A stretch of 42,407 nucleotides of DNA from an uncultured bacterium (GCA_903916675.1 CAIWXQ010000012.1:1-42407); one strand, 5' to 3'. Positions 24,202 to 33,140 are shown, counted from the first letter of the stretch. The notes: generated by a model not told the origin, from the letters alone. Made by a program: numbers and translations.

Positions 24202-25674
24202 TCACAAATACTTCGCGGCAGCAGCAGCCAGATCGCTGCGCTCGCTGGTATGAAGCGTCACGTGGCCGTGGATCCCCTGTTCCTTCATCCGCTCGGCGGC
24301 GTAAATAAGGCCGTTGCTGGAGGCATCCAGGTAGGGGTTGTCGATCTGGTAGGCGTCTCCCGTCAGGATTACCTTGGTGCCGTCTCCGGCGCGGCTGACC
24401 ACGGTCTTGACCTCGTGCGGCGTGAGGTTCTGGGCCTCGTCAATGATCATGTATTGCCGCGAGATGGATCGGCCGCGGATGTAGGTGAGGGCCTCGAGCT
24501 CGAGGATGTCATCGTACATCAGTTGCTGGATGCGGTCCTGCGGCGAGACCTTGTGCCCCTTTTTCTGCATCGGAGCAGGGACCGCGTTGGACGGCTGGCG
24601 TAGCAGGTAGGCCAGGTTGTCGAAGATCGGCTCCATCCAGTGCGAAAGCTTCTCCTCCTTTGGGCCGGGCAGGTAGCCGATGTCCTTGCCGAGCGGCACG
24701 ATGGGGCGCGAGACCAGAATGCGGTCGTAGGTGTGCTCGTGCAGCACGAGGTGCAGCCCGGCCGCAAGCGCCAGAAGCGTCTTGCCGGTGCCGGCCTGGC
24801 CGACCAGCGTCACGATGCTCACGCGCGGGTCGAGCAGCAGTTCCAGCGCCATGCGCTGTTCGCGGTTGCGCGCCTGGATGCCGAAGATGCTGTCGATGCG
24901 GCGGTCGATCTCGACCACCCGGCCGTCCGGCCGCACGCGCGCCAGGGCGCGTACGCTGTCGTCCTCCGCGGCGATCAGCTCGAAGAACATGTTGGGATAC
25001 CCCTGCAGGCGCGCCGTCTCAAGCGCCTCGCCGGAGTAGATGCGGTCGATCAGCTCCCGCGGCACTACGGCCTCGGCATAGCCGGTAAACAGCTCGTCAA
25101 AGTTGACCTTCTCGCGCTCGAAGTCCTCGGACTCGATGCCGAGCGCGTCTGCCTTGACGCGGGCGTTGATGTCCTTGGTGACGAAAATCACGCGCTCACC
25201 GCCCTGCAACAGCGCGTAGGCCAGTCGGATGATGGCGTTGTCTGGAGTATCCGCCTCCAGGCCGGTCTTGGCCACCTCGGGTGGCGTGACCAGCACGCGC
25301 AGCGTGCCGCCCTCGGCGATCGGCACGCCCTTGGCGAGCGACCCTTGGCCGCGCAGCGCGTCGAGGCGTCGGATTACCTGTCGCGAATTGCGGCCGAGCT
25401 CCGTGGACTGCGTCTTGAAGTTATCCAGTTCTTCCAGCACAGCCATGGGAAGGACCACGTGATTGTCGGTGAACGACTCCAGCGCGAGGGCGCTGTGCAG
25501 CAGCACGTTGGTGTCGAGCACGAAGGTTTTCTTGGCGGCTGTCTCCCCCTGTTGCGCGACGGCCGGCGCCGGCAGGACGCCGCCAGGCGCGCCCTGCTTG
25601 GTGGCTCGGCGGGTGCGGGCACGCTGGGTGCGGGGATTCTCCGGTACTGGTGCGGCAGACGGTTCGGCAAACAT
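24202..25674 (-). CDS. PIN-PhoH family ATPase / ribonuclease-like protein
   Basis: A 490-residue protein with an N-terminal PIN domain (about 50-190, TFVLDTNVLLHSALALESF, acidic residues for metal-dependent RNA cleavage) and a PhoH-type ATPase (about 265-490). The Walker A is VGQAGTGKTLLAL, the Walker B is MIIDEAQNLTPHE and a sensor-like VILTGDAYQIDNPY follows. PIN-PhoH proteins are thought to act as RNA helicase/nuclease units; in mycobacteria such a protein unwinds and cleaves RNA. The first 45 residues are a disordered Arg/Ala/Pro segment. It runs in the same direction as cdd and deoA and starts 12 bases after cdd ends, so it belongs to the same transcript. No toxin-antitoxin partner ORF is visible upstream. 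Confidence 0.92.
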   Translation of the reverse strand: MFAEPSAAPVPENPRTQRARTRRATKQGAPGGVLPAPAVAQQGETAAKKTFVLDTNVLLHSALALESFTDNHVVLPMAVLEELDNFKTQSTELGRNSRQVIRRLDALRGQGSLAKGVPIAEGGTLRVLVTPPEVAKTGLEADTPDNAIIRLAYALLQGGERVIFVTKDINARVKADALGIESEDFEREKVNFDELFTGYAEAVVPRELIDRIYSGEALETARLQGYPNMFFELIAAEDDSVRALARVRPDGRVVEIDRRIDSIFGIQARNREQRMALELLLDPRVSIVTLVGQAGTGKTLLALAAGLHLVLHEHTYDRILVSRPIVPLGKDIGYLPGPKEEKLSHWMEPIFDNLAYLLRQPSNAVPAPMQKKGHKVSPQDRIQQLMYDDILELEALTYIRGRSISRQYMIIDEAQNLTPHEVKTVVSRAGDGTKVILTGDAYQIDNPYLDASSNGLIYAAERMKEQGIHGHVTLHTSERSDLAAAAAKYL

Positions 25675-25686
25675 GCGATGGATCCT

Positions 25687-26205
25687 TTATTGGTTTGACC
25701 GCAGAGCAACCCCGCGGCAATTACGTCGGTTGGCGTGCAGGCGAAAGGCGTGCGGCAGCAGCGCGCCCAGGGTGGTGCGGCGGATGGCGGCGCCGGTGTG
25801 TGCGGCGCAAAACACGGGCAGCCGGTCACTGCAAAACTCGGCCAGCACCTGCCGGCAGGCGCCGCAGGGCGTGGCAGGTGTGCGCGCGCCGGCCACGATG
25901 GCCAGCGCCCGGAAGCTCCGCGCGCCGGCTGCCACGGCCTGCGCGAGGGCAATGCGCTCGGCGCAGAGGGTGAGGCCGTAGGAGGCGTTCTCCACGTTAA
26001 CGCCAATAAAGATGCGGCCGTCGTCAGCCTGCAGCGCCGCGCCCACGGCGAAACCGGAGTAGGGGCAGTAGGCGCGCGTCGCAGCATCTCGCGCGGCAGC
26101 GAGGAGGGCGTTTTGGGTAGGGCGCGCAGTCCCTTGCGCGCCGCAACCGCGGGCAGCGGCCAATGGACTGGCCGCCCTGCCGGAAAGGGAACGTCGAGTT
26201 TTCAT
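25687..26205 (-). CDS. cdd: Cytidine deaminase
   Basis: A 172-residue enzyme deaminating cytidine and deoxycytidine. Zinc and active-site motifs are CAERIALAQAV and TPCGACRQVLAEF, and the family core begins at ALLAAARDAATRAYCPYSGF. The first 40 residues are an extra basic and Ala-rich extension. The ATG at 26205 overlaps the deoA stop as ATGA, which fixes this start and implies translational coupling; the ORF is open further upstream inside deoA. Together with the phosphorylase it forms a pyrimidine nucleoside salvage unit. Confidence 0.92.
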   Translation of the reverse strand: MKTRRSLSGRAASPLAAARGCGAQGTARPTQNALLAAARDAATRAYCPYSGFAVGAALQADDGRIFIGVNVENASYGLTLCAERIALAQAVAAGARSFRALAIVAGARTPATPCGACRQVLAEFCSDRLPVFCAAHTGAAIRRTTLGALLPHAFRLHANRRNCRGVALRSNQ

Positions 26206-27509
26206 GCGATGGTCTCCAGGACCAGCAATGGCCGTTGTTGCGGCACATCCACGATCTCGACTGCGGCCGCAGCCTCGGCGCGCAGGGCCTCGGCCATGGC
26301 AATGGAACGGGCGTGCAAACGCAGGAGCGGCTGACCGCGCACGATGGCCTCGCCGCACTGAACAAGGCCGGAGATGCCGGCAGCAGGGTCGATCCGATCG
26401 TCGGTGCGTCGCCGTCCGGCGCCGAGCTGCAGCACGACGCGGCCGATCTTCTCGGCATCCACGAACGCGACGTGGCCGGCGCGCAAGGCAGAAACCTCGA
26501 GGGTGGCTCCTGGCTGCGGGAGGATGCGTTGCGGATCGTCGGCCACGCGCGCGTCGCCGCCCTGCGCGGCAACCATGCGGCGGAAAATCTCCCAGGCGCG
26601 GCCGTCGTCGAGGCGCGCGGTGAGTTCGCGGGTGGCAATGGCTGCGTCAGGGTGGATGCCGGCAAGCACGGTCATTTTCGCGGTGAGGGCGAGCGTCAGT
26701 GCGCGCATATCGGCCGGGCCGCGGCCGCGCAGGACGTCAACAGCTTCGGCGACCTCCACCGCGTTGCCTACGGTGCGGCCGAGCGGCTGCTCCATGTCGG
26801 TGAGCAAGGCGGCGGCGCGGCGGCCCATGGCGCGGCAGGTGTCGAGCAGGCTGGCGGCCAGGGCATGGGCTTCCGGACGCGTGCGCATGAAGGCGCCGCG
26901 GCCGCACTTGACGTCGAATACCAGGGTGGTGGCGCCCTCGGCGAGTTTCTTCGAGAGGATGCTGGCGGTGATCAGCGGAATGCTGGGCACCGTGGCGGTG
27001 ACATCGCGCAGGGCATAGAGCTTTCGGTCAGCCGGCGCGAGGTGGTCGGTCTGGCCAACGATGACGCAGCCGGTCTCGGCCAGCACGCGTCGGAAGGTGG
27101 CGTGGTCGAGGCGGGTGTTGAAGCCGGGAATGGACTCGAGCTTGTCGAGCGTGCCTCCCGTCAGGCCGAGACCGCGGCCGGAGATCATGGGCACGGCGAG
27201 TCCGGCAGCTGCGGCCAGCGGCGCGAGGATTAGCGAGATCTTGTCGCCAATGCCGCCGGTGGAATGTTTGTCAGCTGTGGGGCGCGGCCAGCCGGAAAAA
27301 TCGAGGACCTCACCGGAGTGCAGCATGGCGTCGGTCAGCGCGGCGGTTTCCGCCGCAGTCATGCCGCGGAAGAAAATGGCCATGGCCAGCGCGGACATCT
27401 GGTAGTCCGGCAGTTCGCCGGCGGCATAGGCGCTCACAAAAGCGCGGATTTCCTCCGGCGGCAGGGCATGTCCATCGCGCTTCTTTTCAATCACCCATTG
27501 CGGAATCAT
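26202..27509 (-). CDS. deoA: Thymidine / pyrimidine-nucleoside phosphorylase
   Basis: A 435-residue enzyme releasing the base from thymidine or uridine with phosphate. The N-terminal helical part (VIEKKRDGHALPPEEIRAFV, FFRGMTAAETAALTDAML) and the catalytic segment DKHSTGGIGDKISLILAPL are diagnostic, as is SGRGLGLTGGTLDKLESIPG. The C-terminal domain includes VLQLGAGRRRTDDRIDPAAG. The ATG at 27509 gives the standard MI.. N-terminus; the ORF runs 33 bases further upstream. It is the first gene of the deoA-cdd-phoH run. DeoA versus pyrimidine-nucleoside phosphorylase (Pdp) specificity is not decided from sequence. Confidence 0.95.
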   Translation of the reverse strand: MIPQWVIEKKRDGHALPPEEIRAFVSAYAAGELPDYQMSALAMAIFFRGMTAAETAALTDAMLHSGEVLDFSGWPRPTADKHSTGGIGDKISLILAPLAAAAGLAVPMISGRGLGLTGGTLDKLESIPGFNTRLDHATFRRVLAETGCVIVGQTDHLAPADRKLYALRDVTATVPSIPLITASILSKKLAEGATTLVFDVKCGRGAFMRTRPEAHALAASLLDTCRAMGRRAAALLTDMEQPLGRTVGNAVEVAEAVDVLRGRGPADMRALTLALTAKMTVLAGIHPDAAIATRELTARLDDGRAWEIFRRMVAAQGGDARVADDPQRILPQPGATLEVSALRAGHVAFVDAEKIGRVVLQLGAGRRRTDDRIDPAAGISGLVQCGEAIVRGQPLLRLHARSIAMAEALRAEAAAAVEIVDVPQQRPLLVLETIA

Positions 27510-27607
27510 CACGCCGAAATAGTACGGCGGGGCGCGGCACAAGGCAATCGCATTCGCGTCGTTTGTACTACAAGCGGGGTAGGGAAGGTTCTTCGAACCG
27601 TCCGCGA

Positions 27608-27624
27608 ACGCCTCGGAGAGGCGT
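27608..27624 (-). terminator. Short hairpin between the small membrane protein gene and deoA
   Basis: ACGCCTC-GGA-GAGGCGT is a perfect 7-bp stem with a 3-base loop, 39 bases past the end of the gene at 27663-27854 and in the right place to end its transcript. GGTTC-TTC-GAACC lies just beyond it. No T-run follows on the minus strand. Confidence 0.4.
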
Positions 27625-27662
27625 CCCTGCCGATCGGATCATGTCTCTCATATTCGCAAGGC

Positions 27663-27854
27663 TCACGATTTCCGGGCCTCGTTCCGTAGCAGGATGGCGA
27701 GCGTCGGAAGGACGATGACCGGGAGCATGCTCAGCCACAGCGGGACCGGGACATTGCCGACCGTGACAGGGACCTGGAACGCCAGCCGCGCTGCGTGGGC
27801 CAGCGCCACGATCCAGAGGAAAGCGGAGACCAGGAACAGGGCCGGTTTGCGCAT
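27663..27854 (-). CDS. Small two-helix membrane protein of unknown function
   Basis: A 63-residue protein with two membrane helices: residues about 5-25 (LFLVSAFLWIVALAHAARLA) and about 36-55 (PLWLSMLPVIVLPTLAIL), with a short loop PVTVGNVPV between them and a basic C-terminus. GGAGG lies six bases upstream of the ATG at 27854, a strong start; a longer in-frame ORF has no such site. I recognise no family. It follows the lipoprotein operon by about 70 bases on the same strand. Confidence 0.7.
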   Translation of the reverse strand: MRKPALFLVSAFLWIVALAHAARLAFQVPVTVGNVPVPLWLSMLPVIVLPTLAILLRNEARKS

Positions 27855-27921
27855 GGGGACCTCCGTGAGGTGTGCCTTCGGTTTGGGTTCCATCAGGAAC
27901 TTTCGAAAGCGGGAGGACGCA

Positions 27922-28569
27922 TCAGGGCGGCGCATCGCGCGGCGCGAATCCCGGCTGCGGCAGGGCGGCGGCGGACATCCAGGCGGCATGCTCGCCCAGC
28001 CGGCTGCACTTGTCAAAGGCCGAATCGGCCACGGCGGTCACGGCGGCGTTGATCAACCCGCCAAGGGAGCCGCCGCCGCTGGCCTGTTCCTGTCGCCACC
28101 GCAGCCGGCAGACCAGGGCGTCCGTGGAGGCGTCGGTCATGCGGCAGACGCCGGCAACATGGGCTTTGGCCTGCACGAGGACGTAGGACGTCTTCCACGT
28201 GTCGATCTCCGTAAAGAAAAGCATGTCGGCGTGGAGGTCGCTGCCGATTTCAGACGCTTTCCTCTTGGGCAGGTCGCGCAGCGAGAGGCCGCGTGCGGAG
28301 GCATAGGTCAGCACCTGGTCGGCGCTGACGATCTGGAAACCCTTCTGGCGCAGGGCCTCTTCGACAGCCTTGTCGAACACGATCGAGGCTTCCGGAAAAT
28401 CCGTGGTGTTGCCGCTGGGGATGACGGCGATGCGGATCGCTTCGCGCTGCAGGTAGTAGCTGGCAGGGATCCGCGACGTCGAGGCGCAGCCGGCCGCCCC
28501 GCCGAGCAGCAGCAGGGCCGCCAGGAGGCGGCCGGACGGCGCGGAGAGTTGTCGGGGTGCGGCGCTCAT
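27922..28569 (-). CDS. Lipoprotein, DUF799 / GNA1162-like
   Basis: A 215-residue lipoprotein with lipobox GAAG-C at residue 28. The mature part begins STSRIPASYYLQREAIRIAV and contains IPSGNTTDFPEA, KGFQIVSADQVL, SDLHADMLFFTEIDTWKTSY and GGGSLGGLINAAVTAVADSA. This layout resembles DUF799 (GNA1162 of Neisseria): a nucleotide-like fold with a Gly-rich C-terminal segment. The ATG at 28569 overlaps the stop of the preceding gene as ATGA. In proteobacteria DUF799 proteins are encoded with a CsgG-family lipoprotein, which is also the case here. Function is unknown; an envelope assembly role is likely. Confidence 0.78.
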   Translation of the reverse strand: MSAAPRQLSAPSGRLLAALLLLGGAAGCASTSRIPASYYLQREAIRIAVIPSGNTTDFPEASIVFDKAVEEALRQKGFQIVSADQVLTYASARGLSLRDLPKRKASEIGSDLHADMLFFTEIDTWKTSYVLVQAKAHVAGVCRMTDASTDALVCRLRWRQEQASGGGSLGGLINAAVTAVADSAFDKCSRLGEHAAWMSAAALPQPGFAPRDAPP

Positions 28570-29129
28570 CGGATGGCTGCCTGGAATTTCGGATCTGCCA
28601 GGATCTGGCGCAGGGCCATGTGGGCGACCTCCTGCGCGTCCGGTCCGGTGTCGAAGACGACGCAGAGGCCGCGTTTTTCGAACAGAACCGTTCCGGCGGG
28701 ATCGAATAGTCGGGCGTCCAGGGTCCATCGGTTCGGCGTCAGCCGGAGCAGTTCGGTCCCCAGGTAAACGGCTTTCTCCGACTTGACGGCCTTTTCCCGC
28801 ACCGCCTGCTGGAGGCTGTCGAATCCCGGACCAAAGGCGATGGTGGCGCGCACCGGGGAGATGCCGGATGCGCGGAGTTCCTTTTCCACGGCGTCGGTCA
28901 CATGCTCCCAGGCGGAGAAAGACGAGTCGAGCCGTTCGCGATCGTCGTCCGTCAGACGGTCGATGGTGGGGCAGACGTAGATCTTCCTGCCGGCAATCAG
29001 GTGGATGGCGCCAAAGCGATTCTGCGCCGCCTGATAACGGGCCGGAATGTAGCCGGGCGTGGCACATCCGCTGGCAAAAGCCAGCAGGAGTGGCAGCAGG
29101 CAGCGCACGATAATCGGGAATGCGCGCAT
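28566..29129 (-). CDS. Lipoprotein of unknown function
   Basis: A 187-residue lipoprotein: signal RAFPIIVRCLLPLLLAFASG followed by Cys at residue 22. The mature domain (RKIYVCPTIDRLTDDDRERL, WEHVTDAVEKELRASGIS, VYLGTELLRLTPNRWTL, FDPAGTVLFEKRGLCVVF) alternates strands and helices much like the neighbouring lipoproteins. I recognise no named family; it does not look like the DUF4810 protein usually found between CsgG and DUF799 genes. A TTG at 29144 overlapping the csgG-like stop as TTGA is an alternative start. The stop overlaps the next gene as ATGA. Confidence 0.7.
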   Translation of the reverse strand: MRAFPIIVRCLLPLLLAFASGCATPGYIPARYQAAQNRFGAIHLIAGRKIYVCPTIDRLTDDDRERLDSSFSAWEHVTDAVEKELRASGISPVRATIAFGPGFDSLQQAVREKAVKSEKAVYLGTELLRLTPNRWTLDARLFDPAGTVLFEKRGLCVVFDTGPDAQEVAHMALRQILADPKFQAAIR

Positions 29130-29140
29130 CGGGCAGGGGT

Positions 29141-29800
29141 TCAACGCCGGTCGAGGGCCTGGTCGATTAGCTTGTCGACGAATTTGCTGATGGCGGCGCG
29201 CAGGGCGTTGCCGGCCATGGTTTCGTCGTAGCCGGCCGACGCGCCGACGCCCAGGACCTGGCTGGTGCCGACTTCGACCACGCCGCGCCCGCTCTCGGAG
29301 GCGATGATGCGGCCGCTGGCGACATCGACCAGCCGGACATCCACAGTAGCCTCGGCCTCGCGCGTCACGCTGGAACCGAAAAAGAGCACCTGGCTGCGGC
29401 GGGTCCGGCAGCCGAACCCGGAGACCGTGCCGATAATCACGAAGTCCACGCCCGCCTTCCGGCCGGCTGCGGTCGCGGCGATGACGTCCGACTTGCCGGC
29501 GGCCTGCTGCTCCTCGACAAGGCGGCCGATGCGCTCGCGCTCGTACAGGGCGAACTGCTGCGAGCGGTCCAGGTAGGTGGTCAGCACGCTGGCGGCGCTG
29601 CGGCCGATGCGGCCATGGCCATAGTCGGTCTGGTCGTCGAACTCCAGCACGGCGACCCTCTTGCGCTGCGCCATGGGCAGGGGCTGGCGCGAGCTCTGCC
29701 AGCCGGGCTGGACAGCCTCCTCCTCCTTGCGGATTTCCGTCGAATAGCAGCCGGACAGGGCAAGCAAGCCTGCGACGACGAATGAAGGCAGATGTTTCAT
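29141..29800 (-). CDS. CsgG-family lipoprotein
   Basis: A 219-residue protein with lipobox ALSG-C at residue 18 and a CsgG-type domain (about 48-210): KRVAVLEFDDQTDYGHGRIG, LTTYLDRSQQFALYERERIG, AATAAGRKAGVDFVIIGTVS, VDVRLVDVASGRIIASESGR and a C-terminal helix. CsgG in enterobacteria forms the curli secretion pore; shorter relatives such as this one often lack clear pore-forming loops and may be peptidoglycan-related regulators or assembly factors. GGAG precedes the ATG at 29800 at good spacing, whereas the longer ORF start (29827) does not. First gene of the lipoprotein operon 29800 to 27922. Confidence 0.85.
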   Translation of the reverse strand: MKHLPSFVVAGLLALSGCYSTEIRKEEEAVQPGWQSSRQPLPMAQRKRVAVLEFDDQTDYGHGRIGRSAASVLTTYLDRSQQFALYERERIGRLVEEQQAAGKSDVIAATAAGRKAGVDFVIIGTVSGFGCRTRRSQVLFFGSSVTREAEATVDVRLVDVASGRIIASESGRGVVEVGTSQVLGVGASAGYDETMAGNALRAAISKFVDKLIDQALDRR

Positions 29801-29895
29801 GGCCAGTCTCCTCGACCGCGGCTGCACATGCCGCGATGGGTTTATTATTGCCGATTCGCTGGCTTGGGTAAAGGGGGCAACTGGCGGCGCTACGA

Positions 29896-31227
29896 TTATC
29901 TTGGCTTCAGGACGTGCAGCGCGATGGTCATGGCCCAGGCGTCATCCATGGGCATGCGCTTGAGTTCATGGCCGGCGCCCCAGGAGTCGGAATACAGCAG
30001 TTCGCTGGTCTTTTCGTTATAGCCGACGATCAGCCGGATGTGCCCGCCCACTCCCGTGATCGAAAGCGGGGGGACTTCGGGGAACTTCCCCACGATGCAG
30101 GACCAGAGCAGGGGCACGCCATCAGAGATGTACGACTTCACGTCGTTCTTGAACTGCGTCATCTCTCCGGTTTGCTTGGCCTTGGTCTTGCGCAGGAGCG
30201 CGGCGTCCATGTTGTTGTAGGTCGCCAAGACCTGGATGACGCGCTTGTCGGTCGAGAGCAGCGGCTTGCCGGCCTGCGCAGCAGTGCGGTTGTAGTCGTC
30301 AATCAGGCGCGACATGCGGTTCCAGTCCAGCTTGATGATCGCCTTCATCTCCAGCGAGAACTGCTGGCCGACGATCTCCAGCGCCTGGAGCATTCCCTCC
30401 TGTGTGGTGCCGCCCTTGGCAGCCGTGTCAGCCAGTTGCGCGACCTGATGCTGGTCCACGGCGCGCCCGTAGTAGCGCAGCAGCCGTTCCGCGGAGGCGG
30501 CCGCGCAATAGCCCTTTGTTCCCTGGTTTACCATGGGCAGACCGTCGATCCAGACATCGCCCGAGTCGGACCGCCGTACGTTCTTTCGGATGGTGATGGC
30601 GCCGGCGCCCGGCATCCAGCTTACGGTGGTGGCGTCCTTCACCACCTGTGCGTCGCTGTTAAGGCGCTGGACGGCAACCTTGACGAATTCGGAGCGGAAC
30701 GGAATGTTCGTGCCGTTCAGGAGACGGGGCTCCACATAGGCTTGGGAAAGCTGCACGGCGAACGGGGGCTTGATCCACGTGCGCTTGCTGGTGACGTAGT
30801 TGGCGCGGTCCTTGGTCGTTTCATCCGGCGCCGTGACCGTGCTGCCCGCCCAGTGCGACAGGGCGCCGTTCAGAACCTGCACGCGCTGCCGGAAGTTGGC
30901 TTCCTCGAGGGCCCCGGCGTCGCCACGGTTGTACAGGGAGATCTCGACGCGTTTGACGGCGCCGGTTTCGAAATATACCAGCGCCTCCCAGATCGGCTGT
31001 CCCAGAAACGTCAGGCGCTTGTTGACTGACCGGGCGCAATCCCGGCGCTGCGACTCGTAGCCAAAGCCGATCGGCGCATTCTCGAGCATGAAGTCCGACG
31101 CGGACATGTTCCAGAGGCTGGGCCCGACGATCAGGCGGTCGAGCTCCGGCGAGATGGCCACGGCAACGGCGCTGCCGGTCAGGAGAACGATTGCGAAACA
31201 GGCACTGGCAAGGGTGGCAGGTTTCAT
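29896..31227 (-). CDS. Exported C39-like cysteine protease domain protein
   Basis: A 443-residue protein with an N-terminal hydrophobic signal (about 5-24). Residues about 225-435 form a C39-like papain-fold peptidase: the nucleophile in MVNQGTKGYCAAASAERLLR (Cys241), the His in GVGGHIRLIVGYN (His396) and the Asp in LLYSDSWGAG (Asp414). The Gln of the oxyanion hole is probably Gln235. The first 200 residues are a separate domain I do not recognise (WEALVYFETGAVKRVEISLY is typical of it). It lacks an ABC transporter, so it is not a bacteriocin exporter. The ATG at 31227 overlaps the stop of the SulP gene as ATGA, an unusual coupling for a protease and an anion transporter. Confidence 0.82.
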   Translation of the reverse strand: MKPATLASACFAIVLLTGSAVAVAISPELDRLIVGPSLWNMSASDFMLENAPIGFGYESQRRDCARSVNKRLTFLGQPIWEALVYFETGAVKRVEISLYNRGDAGALEEANFRQRVQVLNGALSHWAGSTVTAPDETTKDRANYVTSKRTWIKPPFAVQLSQAYVEPRLLNGTNIPFRSEFVKVAVQRLNSDAQVVKDATTVSWMPGAGAITIRKNVRRSDSGDVWIDGLPMVNQGTKGYCAAASAERLLRYYGRAVDQHQVAQLADTAAKGGTTQEGMLQALEIVGQQFSLEMKAIIKLDWNRMSRLIDDYNRTAAQAGKPLLSTDKRVIQVLATYNNMDAALLRKTKAKQTGEMTQFKNDVKSYISDGVPLLWSCIVGKFPEVPPLSITGVGGHIRLIVGYNEKTSELLYSDSWGAGHELKRMPMDDAWAMTIALHVLKPR

Positions 31228-33026
31228 GCTCGTGTCTTTTCCTGTGGTTGGCTGGATGATTGCAGGGGAGGGAACTGCTGCGCCCGCGTTCGCCAGGCCG
31301 GCGAGAGTTCCGCCCCGGGTGGCAACTCGGACAGGACGCGCCGGACGGCCTGATCGAGCGACTGGAACGGGACCGGCGTGTGCGTGTACAGGTTCCCGGC
31401 TGGCAGGACCTCCGGCCGGCCGGCGCCATTCACCAGTTGTGCGATGTCATTTCGGACGCCGCAGAGGTACAGTTCGCCGCCTTGTTCCCGGAAGGCTTCC
31501 GCGAACTCGAGCAGGGCATTCCAGCAGGTGTAGTCGATCGACTCCACGCGGCGCAGGCGCAGGATCAGGTGGCAAGGGCGCTGGCGGACCGCAATCTCGC
31601 CGAGGGTCTCCCGTAGCGACTGGGCCACGCCGAAAAAGAGATGCCCGTGGATGGATGCGGCCACGACGTCGCTGCGCGTGTGCGTATCCTCGCGCTCATA
31701 GGGCACTTCGCCGTAGGCGTCGGCATTTGGCACGAGCTCAAGCACGCGCAGCATATTGGCCCGCCGCAGATAAAGCAGCAGGCCCAGCAGGACGCCGGCG
31801 AACAGTCCGTACTCAATCCGGATCAAGACCGTCACCAGAAGCGTGACAGCCATCACCACGGCATCGCCCCGGGCAATGCGAACGATCCGGCGAATGCGGT
31901 TGATGTCGACCAGCTTGACGCCCACGTACAGCAGCAGTCCGGCGAGCGCGGCGACCGGAATTTGCCCGAGGATGCCGGGGCATGCCAGCGCCGCGGCGAG
32001 CAGCGCCAGGCTGAACACGACGTTCGCTGCGGCGGTTCGTCCACCCGTCTGTTCGATCAGCGCGGAGCGCGTGAAGGAGCCGGAGCCGGGGAATCCGTGG
32101 AAAAAGGCGGCCACGATCTGGCTCAGCCCCTGTGCGAAGAACTCTTGGTTGATGTTGAGCGATTGCCGGTTTTTGACGGCGAGATATTCGCCGATGGAGA
32201 CCGCCTCGATCAGCCCGATGGCTGCGATGGCCAGGGCCGGGACAACCAGCGAGATGAAATGCTCCGGGCGCACCGCCGCCGCTTCAGGGTAGGGCAGCGC
32301 GCCGGACAGCGGCGCGAGGTCGCGAACCAGCAGCAAACCGGAATCCGTTCCCAGCCAGCGGCTGACGCCGATGGCGCCAGCCATGGCCAGCAGGGCCACT
32401 GGCCAGCGCTTGGAGTAGCGATCCATGGCGAGCATGACAGCCAGGCAGCCCAGACCCAGCAGAATGGGCGTGAGATGAGCCTCGGGCAGGCGCATCAGCG
32501 TGTCAACGATGCGGGCGGGAAACCACCGGCTGGTGGCAGCCGCCACGCCCAGCAGATGATGGAGTTGGCCAAGGGCGATCAGTAGCCCGGCGCCCACGGT
32601 GAAGCCTTGAAACGCGGATGCGGGCACGAACTGGATGACCCAGCCCAGCCGGAAACCGCCGGCCGCTATGCGAAAAACACCGACCAGAAGCGTCAGCGCG
32701 AAGAGCATCACGGCCGGATTCCCGACGCGGGCGACCGCCAGCATCGCGGCGGCGGTCAGCAGGGCGGAGGAGTTCGTGGGGCCGCTGTTGACGTAGGGCG
32801 AGCTGCCCCACAGGGCCGCCACCACGGACATGACCAGCGCCGCGTGCAGGCCCTGCATCGGCGCCATGCCTGCCAGCATGGCGTAGGCCATGACCTGCGG
32901 CACGGCAAAGATGGCCACCGTTACGCCGGCCTGCAAATCGCCGAGGAAAGCCTTGCGGTCATAGAACCGCAGCTGGCGCAGGAGCGGCGGCGTCAGCGAA
33001 AGAAACTTTTCCCGTCGCTCGAACAT
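31224..33026 (-). CDS. SulP-family anion transporter with STAS domain
   Basis: A 600-residue inner-membrane transporter. Ten to twelve hydrophobic segments fill residues about 20-440, with the SulP signatures VAIFAVPQVMAYAMLAGM and SGPTNSSALLTAA near the start and GFPGSGSFTRSALIEQTGG near the middle. The cytoplasmic STAS domain is about 475-580 (SIHGHLFFGVAQSLRETLGE ... YLCGVRND). SulP proteins carry sulfate, bicarbonate or dicarboxylates; the substrate cannot be told. ATG 33026 starts FERREKFLSLTPPLLRQLRF, a normal SulP N-terminus; the upstream ORF extension is not credible. Its stop overlaps the protease start. The divergent kinase gene begins 249 bases away. Confidence 0.92.
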   Translation of the reverse strand: MFERREKFLSLTPPLLRQLRFYDRKAFLGDLQAGVTVAIFAVPQVMAYAMLAGMAPMQGLHAALVMSVVAALWGSSPYVNSGPTNSSALLTAAAMLAVARVGNPAVMLFALTLLVGVFRIAAGGFRLGWVIQFVPASAFQGFTVGAGLLIALGQLHHLLGVAAATSRWFPARIVDTLMRLPEAHLTPILLGLGCLAVMLAMDRYSKRWPVALLAMAGAIGVSRWLGTDSGLLLVRDLAPLSGALPYPEAAAVRPEHFISLVVPALAIAAIGLIEAVSIGEYLAVKNRQSLNINQEFFAQGLSQIVAAFFHGFPGSGSFTRSALIEQTGGRTAAANVVFSLALLAAALACPGILGQIPVAALAGLLLYVGVKLVDINRIRRIVRIARGDAVVMAVTLLVTVLIRIEYGLFAGVLLGLLLYLRRANMLRVLELVPNADAYGEVPYEREDTHTRSDVVAASIHGHLFFGVAQSLRETLGEIAVRQRPCHLILRLRRVESIDYTCWNALLEFAEAFREQGGELYLCGVRNDIAQLVNGAGRPEVLPAGNLYTHTPVPFQSLDQAVRRVLSELPPGAELSPAWRTRAQQFPPLQSSSQPQEKTRA

Positions 33027-33140
33027 GGGTTGGATCGTACAGACACGTTCAATCCGCCGCCATTGAAACAGATGCGCGGGGCATTCGCAAGTCGCGGTGT
33101 GGGCCTGTTCCGGCCACATGGATTTTGATGACAGAAATGG

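Noticed and set aside
24640-25698. Plus-strand ORF of 352 codons opposite the phoH gene
   Set aside because: Shadow of the PhoH gene, whose domains and motifs are unmistakable on the minus strand.
31641-32585. Plus-strand ORF of 314 codons opposite the SulP gene
   Set aside because: Gln/Asp/His-rich shadow of a membrane protein gene.
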